A stretch of 64,000 bases of DNA from Hyaloscypha bicolor E (taxonomy: Eukaryota; Ascomycota; Leotiomycetes; Helotiales; Hyaloscyphaceae), in the NCBI RefSeq assembly GCF_002865645.1, contig NW_020194555.1, forward strand, positions 1,054,001-1,118,000, read 5' to 3'. The first letter of the stretch is position 1. Each line of letters opens with the position of its first letter. The translations under genes and the position numbers were made by a program. Shown here one piece after another: positions 11,492 to 22,753 of this stretch. The notes beneath the pieces are model-generated. The model had not been told where the DNA came from, did not search any database, and worked only from the letters and a program-made list of their open reading frames with translations.

Positions 11492-12002
11492 CAGCTTTGG
11501 CTCAAAATAACAGAAGGACAGGCAGATGTGAAAGAGGGGAAATTCTTACATCGTCACTTTCGACGACTTTGGTTTCGACGATTTCCGGGCTGCCAACAGT
11601 ATCATCCTCGTGGCCGGAATTGCAACCATCGTATCGTCGTTCCTCAAAGACTTCGAGATGTCGAATCCGGGAAGCGTGAGCCACCCGAGGTTGAGGGAAA
11701 GCCACCGTAATAAAACATCCTGACAGAGGTGGAGCTGAAAATTGAAGCGAGGCCATAACGGCTGGGCCCGAAACCTTGCATGCAGCCCCGAAGTCTCACA
11801 GGGCGAACCGACCGTTTTTTCATAGGGTAGTGGCTGAAGGGCATGCATTGGTGTCCAATTATCTGAACAGACGAGACAGAGCCCCAGTCCGTTCCTCAGC
11901 CCTCATGTAACCTTAACATGCACTCCATGCGCTTTCGCTCTCCCCCGTCAGTGGTGAAGATACGATACGGAGGTACCGGTATTAGCGAACCAACTTACTC
12001 TC
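11492..12002. other. Probable promoter / intergenic region, no gene seen
   Basis: About 500 bases upstream of the RCR-like gene. Open frames on both strands overlap one another without domain content or codon-use support, so none is called. Confidence 0.4.
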
Positions 12003-12005
12003 TCA

Positions 12006-12624
12006 GGCCCTGTTTCGCAACCTTTGAATGCTAGCATTTGGGCAGTATTCGAACACCAGCTTTCGATTATTAGGAATTCATGTGTTTCGCAAATATTTGT
12101 ATACTAGCAGCCATTACTAGCGTTCGATTACTAGTATTCGCTCCCATATAAATTGCAGTTTTTTCAGAACAACCTACCATAAGTGGTTCTGAAAAAACTA
12201 AGCGTTTAAATACTAGCTTTTGCCATGTGCCCTTTCTACTACCTTTATAGCTCTCCTTAAGGTATGATATTTTAATTATTATATAAATATCGTGCTTCTT
12301 ATATAATTTTCATTGCGAATTCTTTCTTAGTAGTAAAGTTATAGTAATGCAATGTAATGTAATGTAATTAATTACTTTCGCCTTAAGAGAGGAATAAATA
12401 TTAGGGTATAATACCCTATAATTATAAGGAGTAATTACTAAAGAAAAGTAAGCCTTAAGATTTAAGATCACCAGAGATTACTCTAAAAATTCCGTAATGG
12501 CAATGGTTATTGAGTTTTTGCATTTTGCGAAGCACTTCTAAATTATGCGGATACTAGCTTTGCTAGTAATAGTTGTTGGCAGTTGCTAGCAATCAAAAGA
12601 CGTGCGTCCGTGCGAAACAGGGCC
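12006..12624. mobile_element. MITE, candidate PIF/Harbinger (Tourist-like), about 620 bp
   Basis: Perfect 14-bp terminal inverted repeats GGCCCTGTTTCGCA lie at 12006-12019 and, inverted, at 12611-12624. The flanking triplets are TCA on the left (12003-12005) and TTA on the right (12625-12627), a near match to the 3-bp TTA/TAA target duplication of PIF/Harbinger elements. The interior is AT-rich and non-coding. It contains a 14-bp perfect hairpin at 12157-12170 and 12186-12199 (AGTTTTTTCAGAAC arm) and a short (AATGT)n run at about 12347-12366. The hAT superfamily also uses similar G-rich termini, but no 8-bp duplication is visible, so the Harbinger reading is preferred. Confidence 0.7.
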
Positions 12625-12627
12625 TTA

Positions 12628-13200
12628 GCCTATTACTCGCAAAATTCGGACCCGGGAAGGGACGTGCGGGTACATTGTATCTACTTACGAAGGGAGGATA
12701 GGGAATTAAGTGTAGCGAGTAAGGGAGAAGGCAAGGAGCAGAGGCTAATAAAGTAAACAAACCCACACTTGAAAATAGAAAATTCAAATATTAATGTGAT
12801 TCCGTTTCAAACTTCGGAAGAGATCTCAAACCCTTGGAGATCATGATGCAAAAGGCAAGTCGGTAAGGTTTCGTCGGTTGGTTGATCACAGAATTCTACT
12901 CATTTATCAGATCGAATGACCCAAATAGCATCACGTGCTTCACCCCTATTTCCCTTCTGCCCGGCCAGCTTGATATCTCGCTTGTATCTTCCTTCTATTC
13001 GCCACTGCACACTGCTTCACCCACCTCTCCATTCCAGCCCCCTAATTCATCATATCTCCACCTCACACGGCATCACCTGATGTCTCGGATCTACATTCAC
13101 CCGACCTGACCTCACAATCCAACTCAACTCAACTCAATCCAATTCAAACATCTGCACCTCTTCCCCTCACAACCTTCACCAACCTCCCTTCCGCAACCTC
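12628..13200 (+). promoter_or_regulatory. Pyrimidine-rich upstream region of the FAD monooxygenase
   Basis: From about 12940 to 13200 the plus strand is strongly C/T-rich, with repeated CAACTCAACTCAA and CTTCCCCTCAC motifs up to the ATG at 13201. Such CT tracts are common just upstream of ascomycete start codons. No TATA box stands out. Confidence 0.45.
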
Positions 13201-14833
13201 ATGGCAGAACCACCGCCCAAAAAGACAACCATAGCCATCATCGGCGCCGGCATCGCAGGCCCGTTCTTCGCCCTAACAATCCTCTCTCATCCCCTCCTCT
13301 CCCAGCTCTACAAACCAGTAATCTACGAACGGCTACCAGAGGAGAGGGAAGCAGGAGGAGCAGCAGTAGCCCTCACCTCCAACGCGCTCTCCCCGCTTTA
13401 CGAGCTTGGCTTGAAAGACGCACTTAACGCCATCAGCTGCGAGACACAACGCATCCTCATCTCTCGCTCCTTCCCTTCTTCCCCCTCCCCCCAGTCCCAA
13501 GAACAAGACCGCCCTGCACCCGTCGGTGCAAGTGAGAGTAGAAGTGGGGGCAAGCAGCTCAATCAAATCCTCCATCCAAACTGGCACTCCGACCTCTCCA
13601 CCTGTCTGCGCGTTGTAGAACGTGCAGCCCTGCAATCTCTCCTTTTAGACAGGGTGCGAGAATTAGGAGGCGAGGTAGTCTGGGAGCGGAGTCTCCGTTG
13701 GGTGGAGCGCGTGGATGATGGCGAGGGTGTGAAGATGTTGTTCCAGGGCGGGATCGAGGAGCGTGCTGGATTGGTGATTGGGGCTGATGGGGGCTGGTCT
13801 TTTGTGAGGAGGCTTATTGTTGCTTCCAAAGCAACGCCGACGTCTCTCTCGAAAGGGAAAGGGAAAGTAGATGACAAGGAGGAAGAGAGAGAGAGATGGA
13901 AGCGCAGAGGAAGAGCTGGAGCCCGGCGTTTGCGGGCGCGGATGCGATTTACGGCGTTTCGAGACGGATGGAGAGGTCCGGAGATCGGGTGGGAGAGGGG
14001 GAGGAGCAGATGGAAGGAGACACGCACTGGGTTTTCCTCAACGGCGGTATGGGTTCTACTTGGGCTTTGCGAGAAGGGAAGGTGTTCTGGACACTGACTT
14101 TCTTCACTAAGACGCCGCCGGAAAGGAAATCTGCTGCCGCAACGAGACGGGGAGAGGGAGAGGGTGAGAGCAACTTATACGGTGCCTCCGTCAGCCTCGG
14201 CGGCTACTCTCTCGAAGAAACCCAGAAGGTTCTGGAGAAGTACGAAAATGCGTGGCATCCCACAGCAGGCACCTTCGGGAATCTGTTACGGAACAGCGAG
14301 AGGATAGTCCGAACGCCGCTATATTCCCGCGCTTGGGAAGCGGAGGAGATCGTAGGGGAGAACATGGTGTTAATTGGGGACGCGAGTAGGCTTATGTTGC
14401 CTACTAGTGGCCAAGGTATCTTTTCCGTCATTTCGTCACTTGGCATCGATTTTGTGCTCCACCTGCAAGATGCTGATGAAATACAGGAGCATGTTTCGCC
14501 ATCGAAGACGCCACAGTCCTTGCCAACGCCCTCTTGAACAACCCACCTTCTTCACAAACCGGCGAACTAGATTTCTCCGCCGCCATCTCCGCCTACACCT
14601 CCGCCCGCATTCCCCGCTCAAAGAGCATGACGAAGCAGAGTTACTGGACTGGCGTTGTAATGAGCTGGGTAGACACCTGGTGGTTGCGATGGTTTGTAGA
14701 TCTAAGCACAACCTGGCTACCAAGCGGCGATCCGAAACTGAGCAAGGAGAAGCCTAAAGATCCGATGGGATGGATTTATGATCAGAGGTATAAGGTCGAA
14801 CTTCGAGGGGAAGATGGGAGTTCAGATGGATGA
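13201..14833 (+). CDS. Class A FAD-dependent monooxygenase (possible frameshift)
   Basis: The protein starts MAEPPPKKTTIAIIGAGIAG, with the FAD-binding GxGxxG at residues 15-20. Next comes a CLRVVERAALQ segment (the Arg region of flavin hydroxylases), then VIGADGGWSFVRR, the 'DG' motif, and VLIGDASRLMLPTSGQG, the 'GD' FAD/ribityl motif. A clean 71-nt intron at 14416-14486 (GTATCT...ATACAG) restores ACFAIEDATVLANALL, the usual helix after the GD motif. The last exon ends at 14833. It probably hydroxylates or epoxidises a small organic substrate using NAD(P)H; the substrate is unknown and no biosynthetic cluster surrounds it. Between residues about 215 and 235 the frame changes inside an (AG)6 tract at 13884-13896. 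Either one AG unit was gained, or a 41-nt intron (from GTAGAT to GCGCAG) is removed. The latter is unusually short. Confidence 0.85.
14416..14486 (+). other. Intron of the FAD monooxygenase
   Basis: It begins GTATCT and ends ATACAG, with a TGCTGATG branch-like site near the 3' end. Splicing joins CAAG to GAGCATG, giving the conserved SGQGAC sequence across the junction. Confidence 0.85.
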
Positions 14834-15055
14834 CGATATATGTGGCCAAGCCACTTCTCAATGAGAATTCAAAGACTGGACTTGAGTTCGTTTTTTCATT
14901 ACTCATTCATTTATTCATCTATTCTTTATGCATCTAGTAATATCCGGCCCTAAGAGACCAAGTATCATCTCATCTAATGCATTTATGGGTATCACTTATA
15001 CAATCAGAACCATTATCATTCCATCACGAATACGCAATCGTATCCTTCCATCTAA

Positions 15056-18000
15056 TCATGGCCCAGTGGCGGCCCGCTCTCCACTGCCAGGGCGCTGCGG
15101 CAAGCTAAGATGCTCGCGCATCGTGGCCAACAGATCGGAGACCATGAATGGCTTCGAGACGACCTCATCAATGCCACTCTCGATCGCGATCTTCACCTGT
15201 TCACTTCTCGCATTCGCCGTCGTGCCCAGAATCTCGACATGTCTGACGACCTTGCCCTCCTTTTGCAACTTGCGGATCTCACGAGAGCAGGCCAGGCCGT
15301 CCATGATGGGCATCTCCCAATCCATCAAGATGATGTCGAGGTGCTTGATTCCTTCCTTCCCGGTATTTTCGTGCCAGAGATCGGACTCGCGGACGATTTC
15401 GAGAGCTTCGACGCCGTGGTTTGCAACATAAACAACACAACCTGCCTTCTTTAGTTGCTGCTGGACAACACGCTGGTTGACCAGGTTGTCTTCTGCGAGC
15501 AAGACGTGCATCTTGTCGAGGTTCGGCACTTGAGAGGCGGAGAGAAGAGAAGTACGAGGGTGCGAATGATGACGAGTTGCTGGCGGCGGATGATTCGTCA
15601 TGGTGCGGAGAGGCAATGCGGCCTGCTGGGAGGACGGCAAATTCGTGCGGCGGGATTTGACATAGAAAGCGAAGGTGCTGCCTTTTCCATATTCAGATGC
15701 GACACCAATAGCTCCTGCTTGACGCTCGGCGAGGCGTTGCGAGAGGAAGAGACCCAGGCCCTGAAGGAGAGAGGTGTTAGCATCAATGACGGGGGAAAGG
15801 GTCAACCGCGTGAAAAGAGGACACGCACCGATCCACCATACTGGATAGAAGTCTTCGCACTCGCCTGCTCAAACCGCCCAAACAGTCTCTTGATCTCTGT
15901 ATCCGTCATACCAATGCCCGTATCGGTGATCGCGAATGTCAAATACAACTGCTGACCCAAACCCCAGTCCGGATCCAGTGTCAAATCCGTTAATTCTTTC
16001 TGATTGCGAGCCCATTTAATTTCCTTCGGGAATGACGATTCCGGATCCTTCAGAACCGCACCATATTCAACGTTGATCTCTCTCTTCGTCTCGGTCGACG
16101 TGAACTTCATAGCGTTCGTGAACAGATTGATGAAGATTTGCTGCATTCGTAACTCGTCGCAGAGGACCCAGTCGATGCCGTGAGCTTTCATGAATGGGTG
16201 AGCATGGACATTGATCTTGATATCAGAGGAAGAGAGCTGAGACTCCCACATCTTCATCCACTTTTGGACAAGATTTGGAAGCTGCACAGGGACAGGAGAG
16301 ACCGCAAGCATGGTGTACTCCAGTTTTGACAATGTCAAAACATCGTCAACAATCCGCTTTTGGTGCTTCGCGCACATGAGAATCGTATCAGCATGATCGA
16401 TATTCTGCTTGAGTGCCTGGCTGAGTTCTGCGTTTGATACTTCCATTCCTTCGGCGGTTGGGTAGGACGTGGTAATCGTTTCTGCCAATTGGAAAATGGC
16501 TGAAAGCGGGTTTCGTAATTCATGTGAAATGAAGTCGATGAACTCTTCTTGCTGGCGTTTGGCTTCATAATTCTCATCTGCTCTGCGAGCCTCAGAAGCT
16601 TCGGCCCATTTGAAGGCAGAAACATCAGCAATAAAAGTCATGACGCCCTTGGCATGGGCAAGTGAGTGGTCCTCATACCAGACATGGTGACAGCGTACAA
16701 TTGCAGGTTCGGGGTCTCCTGATGGGGGTGTGAAATCTCGTTTCAGCCGGAGCTCCACTGAGAGCCCTCCCTCTACTTGATCTTGAACAACGTGATTCCA
16801 TGCTTCGGCAGCCTTCGGTCGGTCTTCTTCAATGACCGTGTCGAGGAAGGAGAGCGGGTAGTGCGATTCTTTTTGGCGAGGATGCTTAGTGATCTCATAG
16901 TATTGATCGTTTGCCCAAACAATACGTCCATCGTCCAAGAGATACGAACAACCATCGATTGAATGCTTTGCCAACAACTGCTCTCGCCTATTCGTATCTT
17001 CAAGCTGCTTCTGAAGGGATTGTTCCCGCTCTCTGATATCGTCGGCGGTCAGGATAGCGGCTGCGAGTGAAGTGACTTTTGATGACAGCTCGCCGATGTA
17101 TTCGTAGTAGTCCTCATCGACAGGTCTCATTGGATTGGCGCCAACGACAAGGTAACCGTGTAATTTCCCTGTGGCAACGATTGGGAGTATGCTCACGAAC
17201 TTGCACGCATTACCAGATCCCTGCCATTCGACGCCATCAAATGCATGGTCAACTGGCACAGTGATGCTCTTCCGGCCCGCCTTCCGAAGGAGAGGCATTA
17301 GACCAACGTCGCTTTTGAGGTCTGGGGACAGTTCGGCAAGATGGTGGCCATCCGGAACGCCAACTCGACCACGAAGTAGGCACCATGTAACACCTGGGGT
17401 CGTCTTGTCATCCGCTTTGTATAATAGCGCCAAGGGAACATCGGCCGCGTTCTTGGAGAGTGCTGGGATCACATGGTCTCTCAACCTTCTCTGCAAATGC
17501 GTCAGCAAATGCGCGGAGAAGAGGATACCGGGGAGAAACAACCATAAAACAGAAACCTACCGGATCCGTTAAAGCAGGAATCTCCATTGCTGCCAGCATC
17601 TCGCGTCGCCTCTCCCCAATCTTCAGGCGTGTGATCTCATGGACCGCGTTATAAAAACCCTCCACGTTCCCTGTCTCTCCTCTAACCGGCGTGAAATTGC
17701 CGGTGAAATATGTCTCCTCCGCAAATCCCAAGCGCTCCACGATCATGGGCATTTCCCTGACATCGTGACTGACTCCATCTCTAGCTGCTGCATCGAATAC
17801 CGGACGAATCTGGTCCCAGAGTTCCGGAAAGCCAACGTAAAAAGGGCTGCCCATGAGACTGGGGTGAGCGTTTCTTGCCAATGGAACGAATGCGGTGTTA
17901 TATATCGCGGCCTTCTCGGGACCCCTGAGAAAGTGAATGTTAGAATCTTCAATATATGAGGGAGAGGTGTGAAGGACAGGAGAAAGGGGGGAGTCTCGAT

Positions 18001-18429
18001 CCGCTCTAGGAGAAGGAATTGGGGAGAGCCAGAGGAAAGGAACGCCAACTGTTCAAAGGAGCAGATTAGGGCAAGGGAACTAGGGCATGGGGATTAGGGA
18101 AGAGACGAATGGACTCGATCTGTTCGGCGGGGGAGGAGTTGTGACGTGTCAAGAGGAGAGAGAACATACCAATACAAACAAGCAGCTCTCGAATCAGCCA
18201 GCACCATAAACACCTGAAGTCTCAACGCGACGCCCCACGTCTTCAACTCCCCCATGCACGTCTTCCCCCACTCGCGCGACCTGAAGAACTTGACATGGTC
18301 GGTCGTGGGGATGTAATCCGCCCAATTATCGGCATGGAGTGGATTGCCTGTCAATGGCGGTGCTTGAGGAGAAGGAAGCGTCACCGGGGGGACGTCCTTG
18401 TCGTCGTTGTGAGGCTGTTCTTGCCCCAT
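15056..18429 (-). CDS. Hybrid histidine kinase (PAS/GAF sensor, HisKA, HATPase, receiver)
   Basis: Four exons (18429-18170, 17924-17561, 17490-15829, 15760-15056) give 996 residues with every junction in frame. Introns are 245, 70 and 68 nt with GTATGT, GTAGGT and GTGCGT donors. Residues 1-208 form a PAS-like sensor (ACLYW joined to GPEKAAIYN across intron 1). Residues about 210-370 are GAF-like and about 375-500 a PAS domain (SIDGCSYLLDDGRIVWAND). HisKA carries the phospho-accepting His531 in FISHELRNPLS. The ATPase has NLFTNAMKF (N box), DTGIGM (G1) and YGGSGLGLF (G2, rebuilt across intron 3). The receiver (about 843-965) has LLAEDN, phospho-acceptor Asp909 in ILMDWEMP, and a KPF lysine. 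All catalytic residues are present, so the enzyme should be active, relaying phosphate through a histidine phosphotransfer protein to a response regulator. The signal sensed and the fungal kinase group cannot be told. The 245-nt first intron could hide a small exon. Confidence 0.92.
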
Positions 18430-20913
18430 GCTGACCGCAGCGGTCAGTGGAAAGGAATGACGTCGTTAGCGCAACCCTTGACTTAACCTTACCTAAGCCA
18501 CGGCCCTGTGCATCACCAAGAGAGCGCCACTGGATGGAGAGCAAGTGCAATGTACCTGTAGGAGAAGGCGCAATGCGAAACGTGAAGGAAATATTGATTG
18601 GAAGGGAAGGGGCGAGCGTCAAACTTCACTGAGAAAGGCAAAGCTACTGCGTAGATCGGGGGATGTGGAGAGAGAGCGGAAAGACGTCGGAAGCCCGCGA
18701 AACCTTATTTTTAGGTTCGATGCGGAGTGACGATGCTGTGAATTTCTCTGACAGTTGAGCCGAGGAGGCGAGGCGAGGCTGGCGTCCGAGGGATCGGCGA
18801 GGACCTCTCGGCCTTGTCGGGACAGCATTCATTACAGTATCAGGTGCAGAGAAGGAAAGGATGGAGGCTTATATTTGAGAGGGGGCGAACGGTAGCTTTC
18901 TCACCGCGATATGGAGAGGACGAGATCTCAGGGTCTGCTGTGCATGAGCAAGGGCCTCTGGGTGTGCCGAACTCCCGTCGGCAACTTGGCAGCTCCGAAA
19001 GGAACGAAAACAGTATTACTTGATTTTCTCTCTCGATGGCCCAAGTCAAGTCAGATAGATCATTTTATATATTTTCTGGTTATTGGTCCCTCAAGTCATT
19101 GCTAAGTTTAAAGTCTTCCCCCTTCGAACATCTCAGAAAGTCTGACATATTCAATTCCAAGATTTCTACTGCTCCACGCGCTGGTCAATGTCTAACTTTG
19201 GCAGAGAAGATCGAATATTAGAATTTCTTCGTTTCACTCACCGCAACGCTGGTACAACCAGGAATCGGCTGATTGAAGAGGGCTGTAGGTTCAGGAAACA
19301 TTTCAATTTCTAAAAGCAACACTTGACATCACCACGAGGACCCGGCCAGTTCCAACAGCTATCGGTTCAAGGCTATCCATTACCATCACAACGTCACAGG
19401 GTCTTAGTTCTGACAAACCTGAGCAAAGCCCGAGTCCGCATCCTATCACCATCCTTCCTCTACCAACTACCAAAGCAGCCAAAAATCGGCAGACCGCTTC
19501 TCCACGTCCGCTCTAAAAGCAATCTGAGAGGAAAGCTTCCCAGACGAACCTACCCTGTCGACTCTCGAGAACGAACACACTTCACCAGAATCTACCAAAT
19601 CGTTAGCTTCAAACATCCCCTCCTAGAAAGTACCAATAGCAATTCCAAGTACACTGGAGACTCTCGGTTTGGGAAGAGCTAAATGTCCGTCGAAGGCAGA
19701 AGAGCAGCCCGACAACGAAACTTTAGCTAGGGGAGCGTTCCCGAACCACATTTCTCCTCAACCCAAGGCAAACACATACACTTCGCGAGCTCGCCAAATC
19801 CGGAATAGGCTCGATCTGAAAACCCAGCCAGTCGCCCTTCAATCACGGTCAAACCTGCAACGCTTCTGACGAAACCACCGAGGCCGACCCCAATTCTGCT
19901 CACCCGGCTTGCCCAAGCTTCTCGCCGAGAAGGATCGGCGGTTGCCCTTTACCCAAACCCCGAAGCGGAGGACGCTTCGCATGGATCCAACTGCTGATTG
20001 CGCAGCGTTCATATTCTGATAGCGGGATCTTCTTGGCGATTGAACTTCCAGAGGGTTTGCTTCGGGCCTTTAAAGCAGAAAGAATGAACAGACGGAAGTG
20101 GCAGTGAGGGCAAAGCAGCATCCCACCTTCTTCCAAGGAACGGCACGCGATCTCAATGAAAGGGGCAGGCAGGCGCAGGATGGACTCCGACATCTGAGAT
20201 CCTCAATTGCAGCCCACAACAGACTACATTTCACTCCCTAGGTTAGCAAGTGAAGCAGACGGTACATTAGCATGGAATAGAATCGCATTGAAGCATGGAG
20301 TGCCATTCCAGCAACATGTGCTTTGCGCCTTAGAGACAAACAGGAAACAAAGGGCCACTGGGACTGGTAATGGAGGCTAAGGAAACACCCTACCTTCCGC
20401 TGAGGACCACACTAAGAGAAGAGGAACTGGCAAGGTTGCGACAACTGCGTTCCTCAATCGCTGCCCTCCTCTACAAGGATACCCGTCTGTCCATCATCAT
20501 CACATAGAAAACGGAACTCGGTCGAAACTGGAAACCGAGGCTGAATGAAATGTCTTATCTTCTTCCCAGGAAAGACAGAAGATCTCGCCGAAGAGAGCTG
20601 ACAGGTCCAACAGCTAACCAACCCAATTGCAACCTCGCAGCAATTCTTGCCATCACCATCACAACTGGCAGATCTATAAAAAAAAAATAGCAGCAGGAAT
20701 TCCATTCCAGCAAAAAAAGCGCTAGGGAAGGAAATAGGTATCGTTACAAGAAACTGGGACAAAAGCGTTCGCTCAAGAACGAGACAAAAATTAAATAAAA
20801 AAACGAGTCCTTCAAGGCACAAGTATCGCGCAAACATTATGGACCTGGAATTGAAAGTACTAAACTGTCCCAAACCCGTAGATACAACTCCCCCCGTCCC
20901 CCTCAATCATAAA
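18430..20913. other. 2.5-kb intergenic region without a supported gene
   Basis: This lies between the start of the kinase gene and the stop of the GPI protein, so it should hold the kinase promoter and the GPI gene's 3' UTR. Open frames of 60-150 codons occur on both strands (for example 19323-19682 plus, 19900-20193 minus, 20454-20906 minus). They have low-complexity or untypical composition and no domains. The minus frame at 19900-20193 contains one CPHCH motif but no partner metal ligands. The long transcribed leader typical of fungal sensor kinases may occupy part of it. Confidence 0.45.
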
Positions 20914-21816
20914 TTACCAGCCAAGAATTACCACACACACACCCACTAACAGCGCAAAAACCGCCTGCGCTCCAAGGTACTGAGAAAGCGCGCCTGATTT
21001 CGTCGCGACCGGGCTCGGACTCGAGCTCGAGGTGGATGAAGGACCGCTCTTCGCCGTTGACGCCTTTGTCGTGGTGCTGTTTCCATACGCCCCGCCCGTC
21101 CCTGTCGCATAACTCGAATAACTCGGCGTGGCGGTTCCATTCGACGAATAGCTCGTGGTGGAGGACGCAGAGGGCGTCGGGCTCGGGATGCCGTTATACA
21201 GCAGCCCCCCAGCGGACGCGACGGTCGGCAGGGCTACGACGCCCAGGGAGTACATGGAGGCGTTCAGAGAAATCGTCGTCGTCGTGTGTTGTTTGTTCAG
21301 GGCCGTTACGCTGCAGCCAGCGGCTGTGCCAGCTGGGCAGTCGACTGTCAAGGTTCTGTTCCGTTTCGTCAGAGTCGGATCCACCACATCGTATCGCATC
21401 GCATCGCATCGCAATGCGCGAGAGAAGAGATATGCACAAAAGAGCGGAGGACGGAGCGGAGCGCGACTCACTGGGTATACCCATCCTCAACCGGCTTCGT
21501 GATCTCAACATGAAAGGTCTTCTCGCCCTCGACCAACGTAATCGGCGCTGTGAAGGCGCATGGTCCTGTCGCGGTCGCGGATTTATTGCATCCCAAAAGA
21601 TATGTCGTGAGTCCGTTTGTAACCTAAATTTACACCAAACATCAGCCTCTGTTTCCCTCCTTTGTTTCGTTTCGTTTTGCTCGTTGGGAGGGAAGAACGC
21701 ACTCCGGCAGGGTAAGCTGTAACCGGCGCGCCTGGATCTGGGTTGAAAAGACTGATCGAGTCGGCGAGCACGCCGGAGCCCGCGATACCAAAGGAGAGGA
21801 CGATGCTCAAAAGCAT
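20914..21816 (-). CDS. Small secreted, Ser/Thr-rich GPI-anchored cell-surface protein
   Basis: Exons 21816-21703, 21623-21472 and 21355-20914 give 235 residues. The introns (79 and 116 nt; GTGCGT...TTTAG and GTGAGT...AACAG) both keep frame. The first 18 residues (MLLSIVLSFGIAGSGVLA) are a signal peptide. The body contains NGLTTYLLGCNKSATATGPC and DCPAGTAAGCSV, whose four Cys could form two disulfides, and several N-x-S/T sites. From about residue 150 it becomes a Ser/Thr/Pro-rich stalk, ending with a GPI attachment-type tail: a hydrophobic stretch, AVFALLVGVCVVILGW, at the very C-terminus and small residues before it. It is probably carried to the plasma membrane or wall. I know no specific function for this layout. 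The second intron contains a pentanucleotide repeat. Confidence 0.85.
21383..21415. repeat. Pentanucleotide repeat (CGCAT)n within an intron
   Basis: About five imperfect units of ATCGC/GCATC lie inside intron 2 of the GPI-anchored protein gene. It is intronic, so length change would not alter the protein. Confidence 0.7.
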
Positions 21817-22300
21817 CTTCGAGTGCGTGACTGGTGTGCGATCACTGCGCTGTCCACAAGAAAAAAACGATCGTACGTATATATGCGAACGTCAAGTCAT
21901 GAAGGTCGTGAGGAAGATCGTCAAAGTGGGTGAACGAGCGAGCGAGCGACGAGGAGAAATGAAAACTAACTTTCAGCGACAGGAGCCATCACAGCGCAGC
22001 GGCGCTGCCCAATCCCACGGATAAAAAGCGTGCTCGTATGGCGAATGGCGGCGGTTCTGTGCCTGTGTGGCGTGCAGGCACGGCCAGGCGCAATTTAACC
22101 CTTGAGACGGCCGTGGCCCTGGGAAATTAGGTCATCTTGGTTGTTGCAGCTTTTTGCTTTTTATGTATATCAGTCGCTCCTGTCATTCCTTCGCATCCTC
22201 TCGGAATCGAAACTCTTCGGATATTTTAGGCGCTGACATGCGGTCAGGATGAACGGCCATGATGCGCAGGTCGAGACCAACTGGTAGTGGTGGTGGTGTT

Positions 22301-22332
<32 letters not shown>

Positions 22333-22753
22333 TGTTACTGTTGCTTTGTTGTTGACAGCGCATTCTTGCAGCGGCGGCGGGGGGCTGCGTCACTCGCGAG
22401 CGAGATGTCAGGACCCGCTGCTGGCGGCCGTTGTGGGGGGAGATTGGACGAGATTGGACGAGATTGTCCTAACCCGGAGCGGATTAACGTGGTGCCTCTG
22501 AGGTGGGGTAGGTCACGTGGATTGGATCTGTGCTGACTCAGAGCCGAGTGCGCCTCTTTTTCATCTGGAATCCGCCGGATTCGATCGAGTGGGGCGCTCC
22601 CGCTGGCCAATAATTGGCTCTCGTGCAGTCGGTCCGACCCAGCCACTCGAGCTTATTCCCGCATACCACTCGCAGGCTCGCACCCAGGAACGCATCAAAA
22701 GGATATATAGAAGGCCTTGACCCAGTTCTTTGAGTGAATAACTCCATTGAAAC
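21817..22753. promoter_or_regulatory. Intergenic region with trinucleotide microsatellite
   Basis: Upstream of the GPI protein and downstream of PAC1. It contains a (GTT)n/(CTG)n tract at 22287-22354, with about eight uninterrupted CTG-type units at 22309-22335. An 11-bp unit AGATTGGACG(A) is repeated at 22441-22462. Open frames across the microsatellite encode only homopolymer-like runs and are not called. Confidence 0.6.

Noticed and set aside
11502..11848. Several overlapping minus-strand open frames upstream of the RCR-like gene
   Set aside because: Three frames overlap over the same bases with no conserved features; upstream/leader sequence is more likely.
13563..14027. 154-codon open frame antisense to the monooxygenase
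   Set aside because: Shadow of a GC-biased coding region; Arg/Ser/Pro-rich and without homology features.
19323..19682. 119-codon plus-strand frame between kinase and GPI protein
   Set aside because: Composition is that of random frame; no motif, no intron pattern, no partner exons.
20454..20906. 150-codon minus-strand frame directly downstream of the GPI protein stop
   Set aside because: Lies in the 3' flank of a fully resolved gene and contains poly-Phe and poly-Leu low-complexity runs; likely UTR.
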